From contig CAAAJI010000002.1 of the NCBI GenBank assembly GCA_900642245.1, positions 132,438 through 196,437 of the forward strand: a stretch of 64,000 nucleotides of DNA, given 5' to 3'. The translations under genes were made by a program, and so were the position numbers. This DNA is from Fragilaria radians (taxonomy: Eukaryota; Bacillariophyta; Fragilariophyceae; Fragilariales; Fragilariaceae). This document shows, piece after piece, positions 1 to 10,034 of this stretch (position 1 is the first letter of the stretch; the number at the start of each line of letters is the position of its first letter). Under the pieces are notes generated by a model that saw nothing but the letters and a program-made list of their open reading frames with translations, made no database searches and was not told where the DNA came from.

Positions 1-637
1 GAGATTTAATTGCGAAAATGTCTGTTATTTAAGTCTGTATTCCCTATTTTCAAATATGCATGGAATACCCCAATAGGATGAGTATTTTTATTCATTAAAA
101 CTCGATGTCAAGCAGCATCCATGTCAGTTACATGGACACTGCGTACATTTGGCGAAGCATCTATTTCCAAATATGTAGGTTATATAAAAACAACCTTAAA
201 AACGAAGGTGCAATTTCTAAGAGTATCGAAGGGTTATTAGGATGCACATTTCTTAATATATTTTTGAGATCAACAAAAATCAATCAATGCTTGCTCTCTT
301 TGCTAATCAATTGGAATGTTGCAATTGTCATTTTATATTTCTAAAGTTGGTCTGACAAGCATTCATCTTTTTGAATTCTTCGTTTCTCACAGTTATGCAT
401 CCTATACCCAAATAGATAAATTTCCTCGGGAGTCTATACATCCATATCCGAAAAGCATAAAATAACTGGATACTGAACAGAAATTGAGACTTAGGTTGCA
501 TTTATTCAATCAAGTACTCGTTAGAATCTAGAAGCCTTTCGTATTAGCTGAAGTAAAAGACGGGAACTCGGGCAATTGTTATGGTGACTTTGAATACATT
601 TCATTCAAAGCGATATCGTTCCGCCCAAAAGAATACA
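1..637. other. Intergenic, no gene seen
   Basis: AT-rich sequence downstream of the PX-VPS9 gene. A 79-codon open frame at 105-344 has no recognisable domain and a low-complexity composition, so I do not call it a gene. I see no repeat or RNA gene here. Confidence 0.6.
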
Positions 638-3446
638 TCAATCATCAGAGAGATTAATTTCTTGAATGTGCGTGAGCGCGGCTTCGAATGATGCCAAATA
701 GTAACCAATTTCTCCAATCCTATTTGTTGGCTCGCACAAGGTTCTAAGCAAAACACAAAGGGCGCAGGGTCGCTCCATATCAGCTTGGATAACGCAGTAG
801 ATGAAGATGGGTAGGAAATCATCCGCTCCAAGCTCTTGCTTCATTTCATCCCTAGGGCCCTGCATAGTATGAAACAAGCGAGTTATCTCTCGAGCAGAAT
901 GTACAATGGCTTGCAATTTGGTACAAGGCAAAGTACTCATACCAACGCCCTCGCTCAAAATTCTAGAAACGGATGACCAATCAGATGGACTCGTAAAGGT
1001 GAGGGGCATTGATGGCTTTGTCTGTGGTCGCCTCCTTAATTCATTCATTTTAAAGTGAATCTCCATATCGTCCAGTCTCCAACCATTAACTAATAGCCTC
1101 GACACGACGCCGCGGAGCGGCACATAGATTTCGATTTCAATTTGTTCGCGTACGGCTTCACGTACTACTCTGTCGATGAATAAATCTCCCTCGGCACCTT
1201 CCATCAGCGGCTGTAGAATATTATAGTGACTGCGCCGACAAATGGAATAGAAGTCAGATCGACAACCTTCCAAGATTAAAGATTGTATCTGATCAAGGAA
1301 ATATTGAATCTTTTCTAGCTCTTCCATTGAACGTTCCTTGAGTTTTGTACGGCCCAGAGACTCCATTATTTCGATATCTCGTAACTGAGGCTCACGATCG
1401 CGTGTGGAGTTAACGAAATCATTGACGAGTGTCTGCATCTCATCCAATAGAAGAATGCGATACACGTAGCGTTGAAATGCTCGCTTCAATAGCAAACGTG
1501 CTCTCGATTGCAACTTGTTCTGAGACGCTTCTGGTACCTGGTGAATTGTAGCTTCGTTGAGAGATAGGAGTCCCTTTGGGCGATTATGGGTATCGAAGCC
1601 ATCGCAACCCAGAAAGCTTTGGAGATGCATCGAAATCTCAGATATCACAGGGTTTAGTGGATTGGTATAAAGGATACAGCAAAGCCGTCGTAAAAAGTGC
1701 TCTAACTGCCTTGATTTCGTTCTGCGCACTTCCTCTGCTTCAGCCTTTTCACGCCCAAAAACTTTCCATGCTAATTGAGGGTAAGGAATTTGGGCTAGAG
1801 AAGGACATAAGGGTAAGACATCCGCTCGTAGGTCTTGGAAGTCTTGTTGATATCTAATGGGCGCATACCATTCTCTCCCAGATTCGACATCGAACACCCA
1901 TATCGTGAAAGCTGTTTTGGTTTGATCTATAAATGAGTTTACAATGCGTACACAAAGCGCCTTTCTTACACCCATCAAAGGCATGAAAATATCATTTTCT
2001 GAGCTTTCGGTGATATATCGTTGCTGGCTCAAATGTTGTCTAGAGAAGTTTGGTCCAAAGAGCAAAGGAGACAGGCTGTCCATTGATTTATCCTGCTGAT
2101 CAAATCGAGAATTTTCATCGTCACTTAATATAGAAACCTCATCCGAATGATTCGTATACTTGTTAGAAAACCAGTCACTAACAAGATCTAATGTCGGAGT
2201 TGATGGCGCATATGCTTTGAAATCCTTCTCATCGAAAGTACACAGAGTCGCAGGCTGAACATCTTTCTTTGTAGGCAGGTCATTTGCATCAAGTTGAAAA
2301 CAGAGATTGTAGGTTCGTACATTAAGACGAAAAGAAGAAAACGATTCCCATTGACGTGCACGTTCCGTAAAGCTTGCAAGCTGAGTTGTGCAACGAATTT
2401 GATCTATGGAGGATTTGCATGAGGAACAAAACACGTTGTTGCATATCTCATTTGCTACACTTACCACTCACATTTTTCACTAAACCTTTTCTTTGAAGCT
2501 CCAAAATAAAAGGATGTATCCTGGGTGTCCGGGAGTGGTGATGCTTTACGGACGTTTTAGCTTCCACTTGATTAACTTCGTTAGATTCCAAAGTTAAATC
2601 CAACAAGGATGGCCTTTCTGAAAAGAAAATATTTGGACTAACATGATCTTCTGAAGAATCTTGAACACCAACATAGCCTTTATGAAAATGTAAAACAACT
2701 GGATCACTGGAGTATTGAATAGCAGAAACAGCATCACTAAGCAGCAGTGTATGGGCAGAGGACACTGACATGAGAGCTTGACCATTTATCCCAAGCAACC
2801 AATGACCCGGAAGAATACCTGCTTTCATTGCAGGACCTCCTTCTTCAATTTGTGGAGGAGGTTCAAACCAACGGGTTCCATCTTTCCCAGTTACTGAGTG
2901 GACCCAAACCCGACCAGCTTTTTCACATAAAGTCATTCCGATGCCAACGTTACCATCTCTATAAATTACACTAGAATAAATATTGGAACTTCCCGACAAT
3001 AATTCTGGCAGTCCTGAAAAATCTTGATGAGCCATGTGATGTTCAATTACTTGGGACTCAAGATTTTTCACAAGTAAATAGTACCATTTTCCATTTTTCT
3101 CATTAAATCTCCGAACTGCAACAGATGATGGTAACTCCAAAAATCCATGAGGCAATTCTACAGGCTGCCAACCGATACTAGATAATTCTTCACCACATAG
3201 GTCATTGGATGAACGAGTCAACAGCCAAGATTTCCATATTTTCTGTCCTAATAATGAAGTGGGCTGACTATGTCCTGCCAACGCCATTTTCTGCCGATTT
3301 TCACTTGATTTTCGCAAGCGATCTGTATGAAGCTTATGAAGCTCGATTATGGATAACTCTGGAAATATTTGACGGAGCAAGGCGATTCCCTCAAAGTCCT
3401 TGGCCTCTGGTTTACCCCCAAGAATCTGCCCTTCAGTGTTCGACAT
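638..3446 (-). CDS. CUE-PDZ-PX-VPS9 multidomain Rab5-type GEF
   Basis: Two overlapping open frames join into one 915-residue protein by removing a 61-nt intron, 2404-2464 (GTAAGT donor, CCATAG acceptor). Exon 1 is 3446-2465 and exon 2 is 2403-638, and the phase matches exactly. The second frame has no ATG of its own near its start, which supports splicing. Domains seen: a CUE-like helix set near residues 18-45 (IFPEL motif), a PDZ-like domain near 160-255 with a GHWLLGINGQ-type core, a PX domain near 478-595 (IWVFDVESGREWYAPIRY, then EIxxHLQSFLGC), and a C-terminal VPS9 domain near 800-910 (GADDFLPIFIYCVIQA, then IGEIGYYLASFEAAL). VPS9 domains catalyse nucleotide exchange on Rab5-family GTPases, PX binds phosphoinositides and CUE binds ubiquitin, so a role in endosomal sorting is inferred. 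PX and VPS9 calls are firm; PDZ is good; CUE is tentative. Confidence 0.82.
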
Positions 3447-6400
3447 GTGGTGAACAATGACATGGAAACATGTTCGAATCTCTGAAGAGATTTACGAGTG
3501 ATGGTTGCAGTACAAGTACGGTTATGCTCAACGACAACTACTAGTGACTCGTTCCCTGAACCTTGGGTGAAAAGAAATAGAATAACAAAAATTAAGTTCC
3601 GAACTTAAAGTAATTCCTTAGTATTCAGGAATTTGACCATGGAAATGCTACTCTTCAGCAATCCACGTATACTTCCAACTCCTGATATCAGGACATGATC
3701 GGTATTATAAGCAACTTAATTGGTATTTAAGCAACTCAGATCGTGCACTCAGAGAGAAGAGTCAGAAGCAAAAAGAAAAATCAATCAAGGTTGATGAGCT
3801 AAATGAAGATTTGAATGGTTAAGCATTCAGATGGATCAAAACGGTGAGAGCAAAGTCATAGCTTTGAAAGACTTGGTCAAAAGGAAAAGTGATGTAAACT
3901 TATGGAGGAACAAGAAAGGTAGAAAGTAAGTCACATATAACTCATCTGCAACTAGTGGAAGACGCCTGGTCACCTTAGGTATACTTGTTTCAAATTCATG
4001 AGGAGAAATATCACAATCACAAATGATTATGTCAGATTAGGAGTTGCTGGTTTTTCAGATGATGACATTATTCAACATTTATTACTATCAGAGAAGATCA
4101 TGGTGCCAACCTCTAGGAAGAGTCACAATTCCCAAGGCTGACGAAAATTTTGATGCAGGGAAGAAGGGCTTCAAGATTATGGAATTAAGCCAAGGTGCAT
4201 ACCTAGAGCTCATCATGTCTCATGATGTGAAGAGTAGCAACGGAAAGAATAGTCTTTAATCTGGTTCTAGGCTACAAGAAAAAGGAGTAACAACAATCAC
4301 TACATGCAAAGGAAACGCTTAGATCTAACTCAAGAGGGAAAAAATCAGAACAACAGTTAGGGTGGAACAAGTAGTTAGAGTAATCAAGATCAACAGAAGT
4401 TTGCTTCATGTGGCAGCCTCTGAAAGGGGCAAACTGTCAAATGATTCTGTCATTTGAAGGAAGGGTTGTACAAAGCGAAGGACATACATGAAGATATCAC
4501 TGTCAGCAGCAGAAAGCGTATATTTGCAACCAAAGTAGGTAGTCTCGAATGCGGAGTAGAGGAACTCAACGATTCTGAATGATGATAAAAAGGTACCAGC
4601 ACTTTGGGTGAACCTCAATTTAGAGAGCATTGAATCATTGCCAATTGTATTGATTTACGATGCTGGAAAGGTACTAGGATTAACTTTGTATGGACGGTTT
4701 TAGGCTTGCAAGGATTGTCTCACTGCTACGGTTAGCCAGAAGAATATCAATTAAGTTTATACTGGAGATAGTCACGTATTAGGTGAGTGGCTCTAAATTG
4801 ATTTGAGTTTTAAAATGGAAGAAATCTTTTGAGGTGTAAAGTTTTGGGCATTTTTCATTGACAATTGCTCAGGTTCTTGTTAAAATTCTTTCAAAAATCG
4901 AAACAAGATTATCGGACCTTTTACTTATTTGAAATTTGCCAACATTATCCTAAAATACGCTTTTGAATATGTTGGTGAGAACAATCCTTTACATCTAGAA
5001 TGCAGAACCAACGGAATGGGAATAAATTTATGAAAGTTTAGGACCTAGGACCCAAACTTTCTACTTTAGAATCTGATCAATGTTAAATACTAAAGTTAAA
5101 AAGGAAATTGCGAATTTACTGCGTTATAGTTAAGGCAATGCCACACAATGCGGGACTCAAGGATGAAGTTAGAGAGGAAATCTGGGCTGAAAGTGCCATC
5201 AACAAAATCAGAAGTTGAGTGTCCTTAAGAAATTATATGGATATTTGGAAGTAACCTGGAGCTAAAACCTTTTCTTATGTATTTCGTTAGAATTGCGAAG
5301 AATTGAGGTACTGCTTGTATGCTTGTTGGCTACTGGGTCCATCAATCTATTTCGGAATTATTATTTATAAATGCATGACTTTTTTCATTTGAGAGAGTTT
5401 ATTTGGTGAGAGAGTTTATTTGGTGAGATAGTTTTAAAATTATGGCAATTAATTAAGATGTAGACGGTGGAGTCAATGATTTGTAAGTTTGGAAGTCATA
5501 TCAAGTAACCAATAGATTCAAAACAACGTGAATAGTACTTAAGGTAGAGACTACGTCAACAAGAAGATTGATCAGTAGCTGAGACGCTTAGAAGGCTAGT
5601 GTAACCCTAAGCCATTAGCTGTTGAAGAATATGATCAAGGAAGCGATTTGAAACACAGCTACCAATTGAGGTAAACTCGACAATACCGATGCTATATTTA
5701 TGTCTGAAAATGCATCGACACGATATACAACAGAAGATATGATTTCATTCGAATATCAAGTATAGGCTGTAGCATTAAACCAGTAACGTAGATCACAATT
5801 CTATCAATGATCCCAAAGATTTGGATATTTTTACCTCCAACAAATAATAGGAATTAAGAGCACGATTTGATGTTAATCAAGAAGTAGAATAGATCATACA
5901 TTCTCGTTGTGCCTAATAGACATAGAGCACAATGAGGTTCTACCAACACTTATGCAAGTATACATTGGCAATAGAGGTTGGTTAATGGTGATTTTCGTCA
6001 AGCCCTCTGACTTTTTGCTGGCTGCCTCATTTCAAGACGTCAGAAAATATGTCAACATCCATCAATACCCTCTCGTATAATTGTATTTGATGCGGCTAAT
6101 TTCTCATCAAGTATTTGAATTTCATATTCTTGTTGACAGTGCTTCAGTGGGCTCTTTTTCGTACTCAAAATGCCGCCCAAGATAAAGGCTAATTCGCGAA
6201 AAAATACTGAAAAGGATTTTGAAGCCAGTCATATTGCATTTTACAACAATGATAAAGCTCAGATGATGAAAAGCAAGGCATGTCATTGCCTATAGAAAAG
6301 ATTGCATGATGAGAAATTAAAATATGTAAGCTCACGCATGATATTTTCTACATTGAGGATAGCCTTATATTATTCATTAAGAATTGTCACAGATAATGAA

Positions 6401-6962
6401 CAGCAAGTTATAAATCCTTCGCCTTTTGAATACATTTTTTATAGGAAATAACATAAACAAAAGTCAATATTTTCTTTTTATCATTTACACATTTATCTTC
6501 ATTCTTATTTTTAGAAAAGAATTTGGTCAAATACTAGTAAATTAAACTCCTAGTACCAGTACGGACATTGTACGACCGACGACTCCGAGGCTTTGCTTGT
6601 CTTGATAAGGGATTCAAATTTCTAAACTGCAATTAAAAATGTTGAAAAAACTCGACTTAATTCATTTCACAAGACTGGACGGCGTATGTGGGTGAAGTCT
6701 GGAATGTGATTTTCACTGCAGTGCACTGTCCTGCCAATACTGCGGCTTTGCACACGCCCTTGCCAAAACCAAAGAAAAAGACAGATTCATCATTTCAGTA
6801 ATAAAAAAGGTCTCTTGATTTTCACACAGCTATTAGCTGCTGAAATCTTGTTGTGGGCGGTCTTTTCAAGGAAGAAATCTCGAGTGAATTTGCCGTATTG
6901 TAAGTTTTAGCAATCTGTCCGGATAGATTTGGATAAAGTTTTTCTACCTTAACCAGGCTGCG
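3447..6962. other. Intergenic, mostly retroelement debris
   Basis: About 3.5 kb without an intact gene. The left and middle part (about 3780-5240) holds the decayed copia element listed separately. From about 5240 to 6960 I see only AT-rich sequence; a 40-codon ATG frame near 6171 shows no recognisable domain. The last 200 bases should hold the promoter of the coiled-coil gene that starts at 6963. Confidence 0.55.
3780..5240 (+). mobile_element. Degenerate Ty1/copia retrotransposon remnant (integrase region)
   Basis: Scattered short peptides on the plus strand match the order of a copia integrase core but are broken by many stops and frame changes. The pieces are an EYVGENNPL-type stretch near 4965-4995, a CEFTA-type stretch near 5108-5125, and an AMPHNAGLKDEVREEIWAES stretch near 5130-5205. 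The last resembles the end of copia integrase, where an AM-x-AGL-x-LWAEA pattern is usual. The gag part (about 3780-4600) is only guessed from position. No LTRs could be recognised. Clearly non-functional. Confidence 0.5.
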
Positions 6963-9959
6963 ATGACTCTTCTTTCCGAACGTGCCTCTCGCGCCCATCG
7001 AGCCCGTCGTTTGTATGGTCTCAATCCTTTGCCGCATAGAGAGGAAAAAATTTCTAGTAGTATATCCCCACTACCGAATTTATCTCGAATATCTGAGGTT
7101 CCAGACGCCAAACTATCGGGGTCTCTTTATGTTAGAACTAGCATCGATCAAGCTTCGAGTCCATGCATAACTCCGCACGCTCCCAATCCAGAACGCAGAA
7201 TTCCCAAAATGGCAACTCAGAGCAAGGCTATTGCCACTCCTAATTTTTACGTTTCAGGGCAAAGTAGCGTCTCAAGCAGGTTTACAGATGCTGATATGGA
7301 AGAGGATGATGTTCCAATGGACGAATTGGAGCAATTTCGAAAATCACGCGATTTCTCAAACGCATCGCCAGTGTCTCTTCCATCAATTCACCCACCTCGT
7401 GTAGTATCTCCTAATCAGGATCATTTAGAAGGGGTTTCTTCAGTATCTTCCACTGAGGAACCAAGCTCTGGAAGGAAGAAGGATGGTGCAAGGAAACGCT
7501 TGTCACAAGGAGGAACACCACCAAGAGTAGTCGGAGACTCACCTGCAAATTTTGATTTTGGGTCTGGACCCCCGAGATTCCTTGGCCCTAGTTCATACAT
7601 GAAGTCAGCTGCTCCCCCTCGCTATATTCAACAAAGCCGAAGTTTCGATGCCCCTGTTACCCCGCCAAGGGATATTACCTATAGCATCAGCTTCGATGCT
7701 GTCGAAGTTCCTCCGAGAAATCGAGTTATATCCAGCGCAGAGACGAGCATCAACAAGCAAGTTGAAACAAGGCAAATGCACCCTCACAGGCCAATCCCTC
7801 CTTCATTTGATAGGCTACTCACAGCGATTCGAACAAGGGCAACTAGAAGACCTGAGAATCTATCAATTGAGGAAAAGGCAATATGGGACGTCGTACAGTC
7901 TTCGTTAGCTGGCCAACAATCTGAAATGCTATCAAAGCGTAGGACCTTGGAGAAACAACTTCAGGAATGTAAGTTTCAGATTGAAAAACTTAAAGCTCAT
8001 AATATTTCCTTGGAACAGGATTTAGACACCACTGTAGATCATCTCAAATTAGCGAAAAAACAGTCGAAAGATATAAAGAAGTTTGAAGAAAGCGATATCG
8101 ATTCCTCTTTGGAAACGAAAATTAAAGAGCTCGAGACTCAAGTGAGTGATCTTCAACAAAAGTACACAGCTGCTGTTGAAGCATCTGAAGCTAGTCAGCA
8201 AGAACACGATCGTGCAATATGTGCAATTCAACGTGTGCTTGCTGATGTAAATCAACAGAAACAAGAGGAAGTTAGAGAACTGCTTGATCAAATAAAAAAT
8301 TTGCAAGCAGAGAAAGCGACTAGCGATGAAGCACTTTTGTCAAACAGTTCTGATGTTGCCGACGTTGTTACTTTACGTGCTCGCGCCCAAAGGGCATTTC
8401 AACTTGAAAGAGAGATGGATGATTTAAAAAACTCTGTTATGCAAGTCGAGGAAGAACGTGATCAACTTCAAGAAGATCTAGAAAAGAAATCTGGTATTAT
8501 TTTGGTACTAGAGCAAGAATTAAATGTTCTAAAAAATTCTGTGCAGAATGCTAAAGAAAAAGAATCCGGATACGAGGAAGTAATTTCAAGGCAACGCAAG
8601 CAGTTGGCTCAACAGGCTCATAAAAGTTTTACAGCTCCTGGTGCAACTACGTCAGAGGAAGTTGAATCACTGAGGAAGATAATTGATGAAAAAAATAAAT
8701 CGTTAGAAAACGCTAAAGCTCTTATTGCATCACTTGAGGTTGCAAACGGATCTATGGCGGTTGAGCTACGTGCGAAGTTGAAAGGGAAAGACAAGGAAGT
8801 CCTTATACTTCAATCCGAAGCAGCTGATCGCAGGAGAATGATGAACAGTCTTGCGACAGAGCTAAAAGATCTTCAAACTGTCAAGATTGGATCAATGCAA
8901 TCCAGTGTCAAGATGCAGGAAAATTTGACCACATTACTTAAAAATTTGGAAAAAGCCGTTAGTGACCTTCAAAATGCGACCATTGTTTTGGAATCAACTA
9001 GTCACGATTGCAGTGAGGCGATGGATAACATTACTACGATTCTAGCCGATGCGATAGCGGCAATCAAATCAATGATTTTGACCATCGAAAACGAAGGTAA
9101 CGGAAGTTATGGTGATTTTCAGCATCGCCCTGTTTCCCCAGAAATAGGAGATTCTCGAGAATTGTCAGAAACTGTCATGAAACTAGAAGCAAAATTGAAA
9201 CAAACTGATGCAGCCCTGAAGAAAGCTGAGGGAGATTTAGCACTTTTTAAGGCTCAGAGTGAACGTGTACAGTTGATGAAAGAACAGGAAGAAATGAGAA
9301 TGCAAGAAGAAATTCGTCTGTTACGAACCGAGTGCAAATCACATCTTGAAGCTCTTGAAAAGAAAACCCAAGAATTACAAGTACTTCGAGATTCACTAGA
9401 AGTTGGTGATGAGGTTGGGTACATATCTGGTGATGAAAGTGACGAAGATGAGGAGGCTGATCAACTGGCAGCATGCACAACATCAACATCTCAAGATGCA
9501 GTTGTGACACTTCTGGCGAGAGGGGGGATGGATATGGCAGATACTATTAATGCGGCTGAACTGGACAAAGCGCGGAATGAACTCAAGAAAGTTGATCGTG
9601 AAAGACAACGAGCAAATCAAATGCTGAAGGCGGAAAAGGAATCATTGGCAAATGCAAAGATGATTATTTCTTCTCTTGAGAGAGCAAACAAAACAATGTT
9701 GGAGGATCTTCGCTCCCGGTTACATGATAGTAATACGGCGATTGCTGCGCTATTAGATAAATCAAGATCCAGCGAAAAGACAACAACGGAGTTGAAACAA
9801 GAGGTTGAGAGACTCCGTGAGGAGAAATTGAAAGGTGAGGAAGTGTTCAAGGCTGAGATTGAAAAGCTTAAGGAAGAAGCATTGATCAATGCCTTGCGAT
9901 TGTCAGCAAAGGAAAACGAGGTAAATCATCTTATTCAATCTCGTGAAAAAGCTCAATAA
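6963..9959 (+). CDS. Large coiled-coil protein, unknown function
   Basis: Single-exon protein of 998 residues from an ATG. Residues 1-280 are low complexity, rich in Ser and Pro, with at least six x-PPR motifs between about residues 140 and 250 (HPPRVV, TPPRVV, GPPRFL, APPRYI, TPPRDI, VPPRNR). From about residue 310 to the end it is almost continuous heptad-like sequence rich in Glu, Lys, Gln and Leu. It is broken by an acidic hinge near 815-835 (SGDESDEDEEAD). A segment near 575-610 (SLENAKALIASLEVAN...) recurs near 890-925 (SLANAKMIISSLERAN...). No motor, kinase or membrane segment is visible, so a structural or cytoskeletal adaptor role is only a guess. It ends 75 bases from the convergent SPT5 stop. 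Confidence 0.8.
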   Translation: MTLLSERASRAHRARRLYGLNPLPHREEKISSSISPLPNLSRISEVPDAKLSGSLYVRTSIDQASSPCITPHAPNPERRIPKMATQSKAIATPNFYVSGQSSVSSRFTDADMEEDDVPMDELEQFRKSRDFSNASPVSLPSIHPPRVVSPNQDHLEGVSSVSSTEEPSSGRKKDGARKRLSQGGTPPRVVGDSPANFDFGSGPPRFLGPSSYMKSAAPPRYIQQSRSFDAPVTPPRDITYSISFDAVEVPPRNRVISSAETSINKQVETRQMHPHRPIPPSFDRLLTAIRTRATRRPENLSIEEKAIWDVVQSSLAGQQSEMLSKRRTLEKQLQECKFQIEKLKAHNISLEQDLDTTVDHLKLAKKQSKDIKKFEESDIDSSLETKIKELETQVSDLQQKYTAAVEASEASQQEHDRAICAIQRVLADVNQQKQEEVRELLDQIKNLQAEKATSDEALLSNSSDVADVVTLRARAQRAFQLEREMDDLKNSVMQVEEERDQLQEDLEKKSGIILVLEQELNVLKNSVQNAKEKESGYEEVISRQRKQLAQQAHKSFTAPGATTSEEVESLRKIIDEKNKSLENAKALIASLEVANGSMAVELRAKLKGKDKEVLILQSEAADRRRMMNSLATELKDLQTVKIGSMQSSVKMQENLTTLLKNLEKAVSDLQNATIVLESTSHDCSEAMDNITTILADAIAAIKSMILTIENEGNGSYGDFQHRPVSPEIGDSRELSETVMKLEAKLKQTDAALKKAEGDLALFKAQSERVQLMKEQEEMRMQEEIRLLRTECKSHLEALEKKTQELQVLRDSLEVGDEVGYISGDESDEDEEADQLAACTTSTSQDAVVTLLARGGMDMADTINAAELDKARNELKKVDRERQRANQMLKAEKESLANAKMIISSLERANKTMLEDLRSRLHDSNTAIAALLDKSRSSEKTTTELKQEVERLREEKLKGEEVFKAEIEKLKEEALINALRLSAKENEVNHLIQSREKAQ

Positions 9960-10034
9960 GATAGGGGATTACAATATTTGTGTTTTTGATTTTTCGATAT
10001 TAGTAGTAAATTAGGCTATCACTCCCACTTGTCT

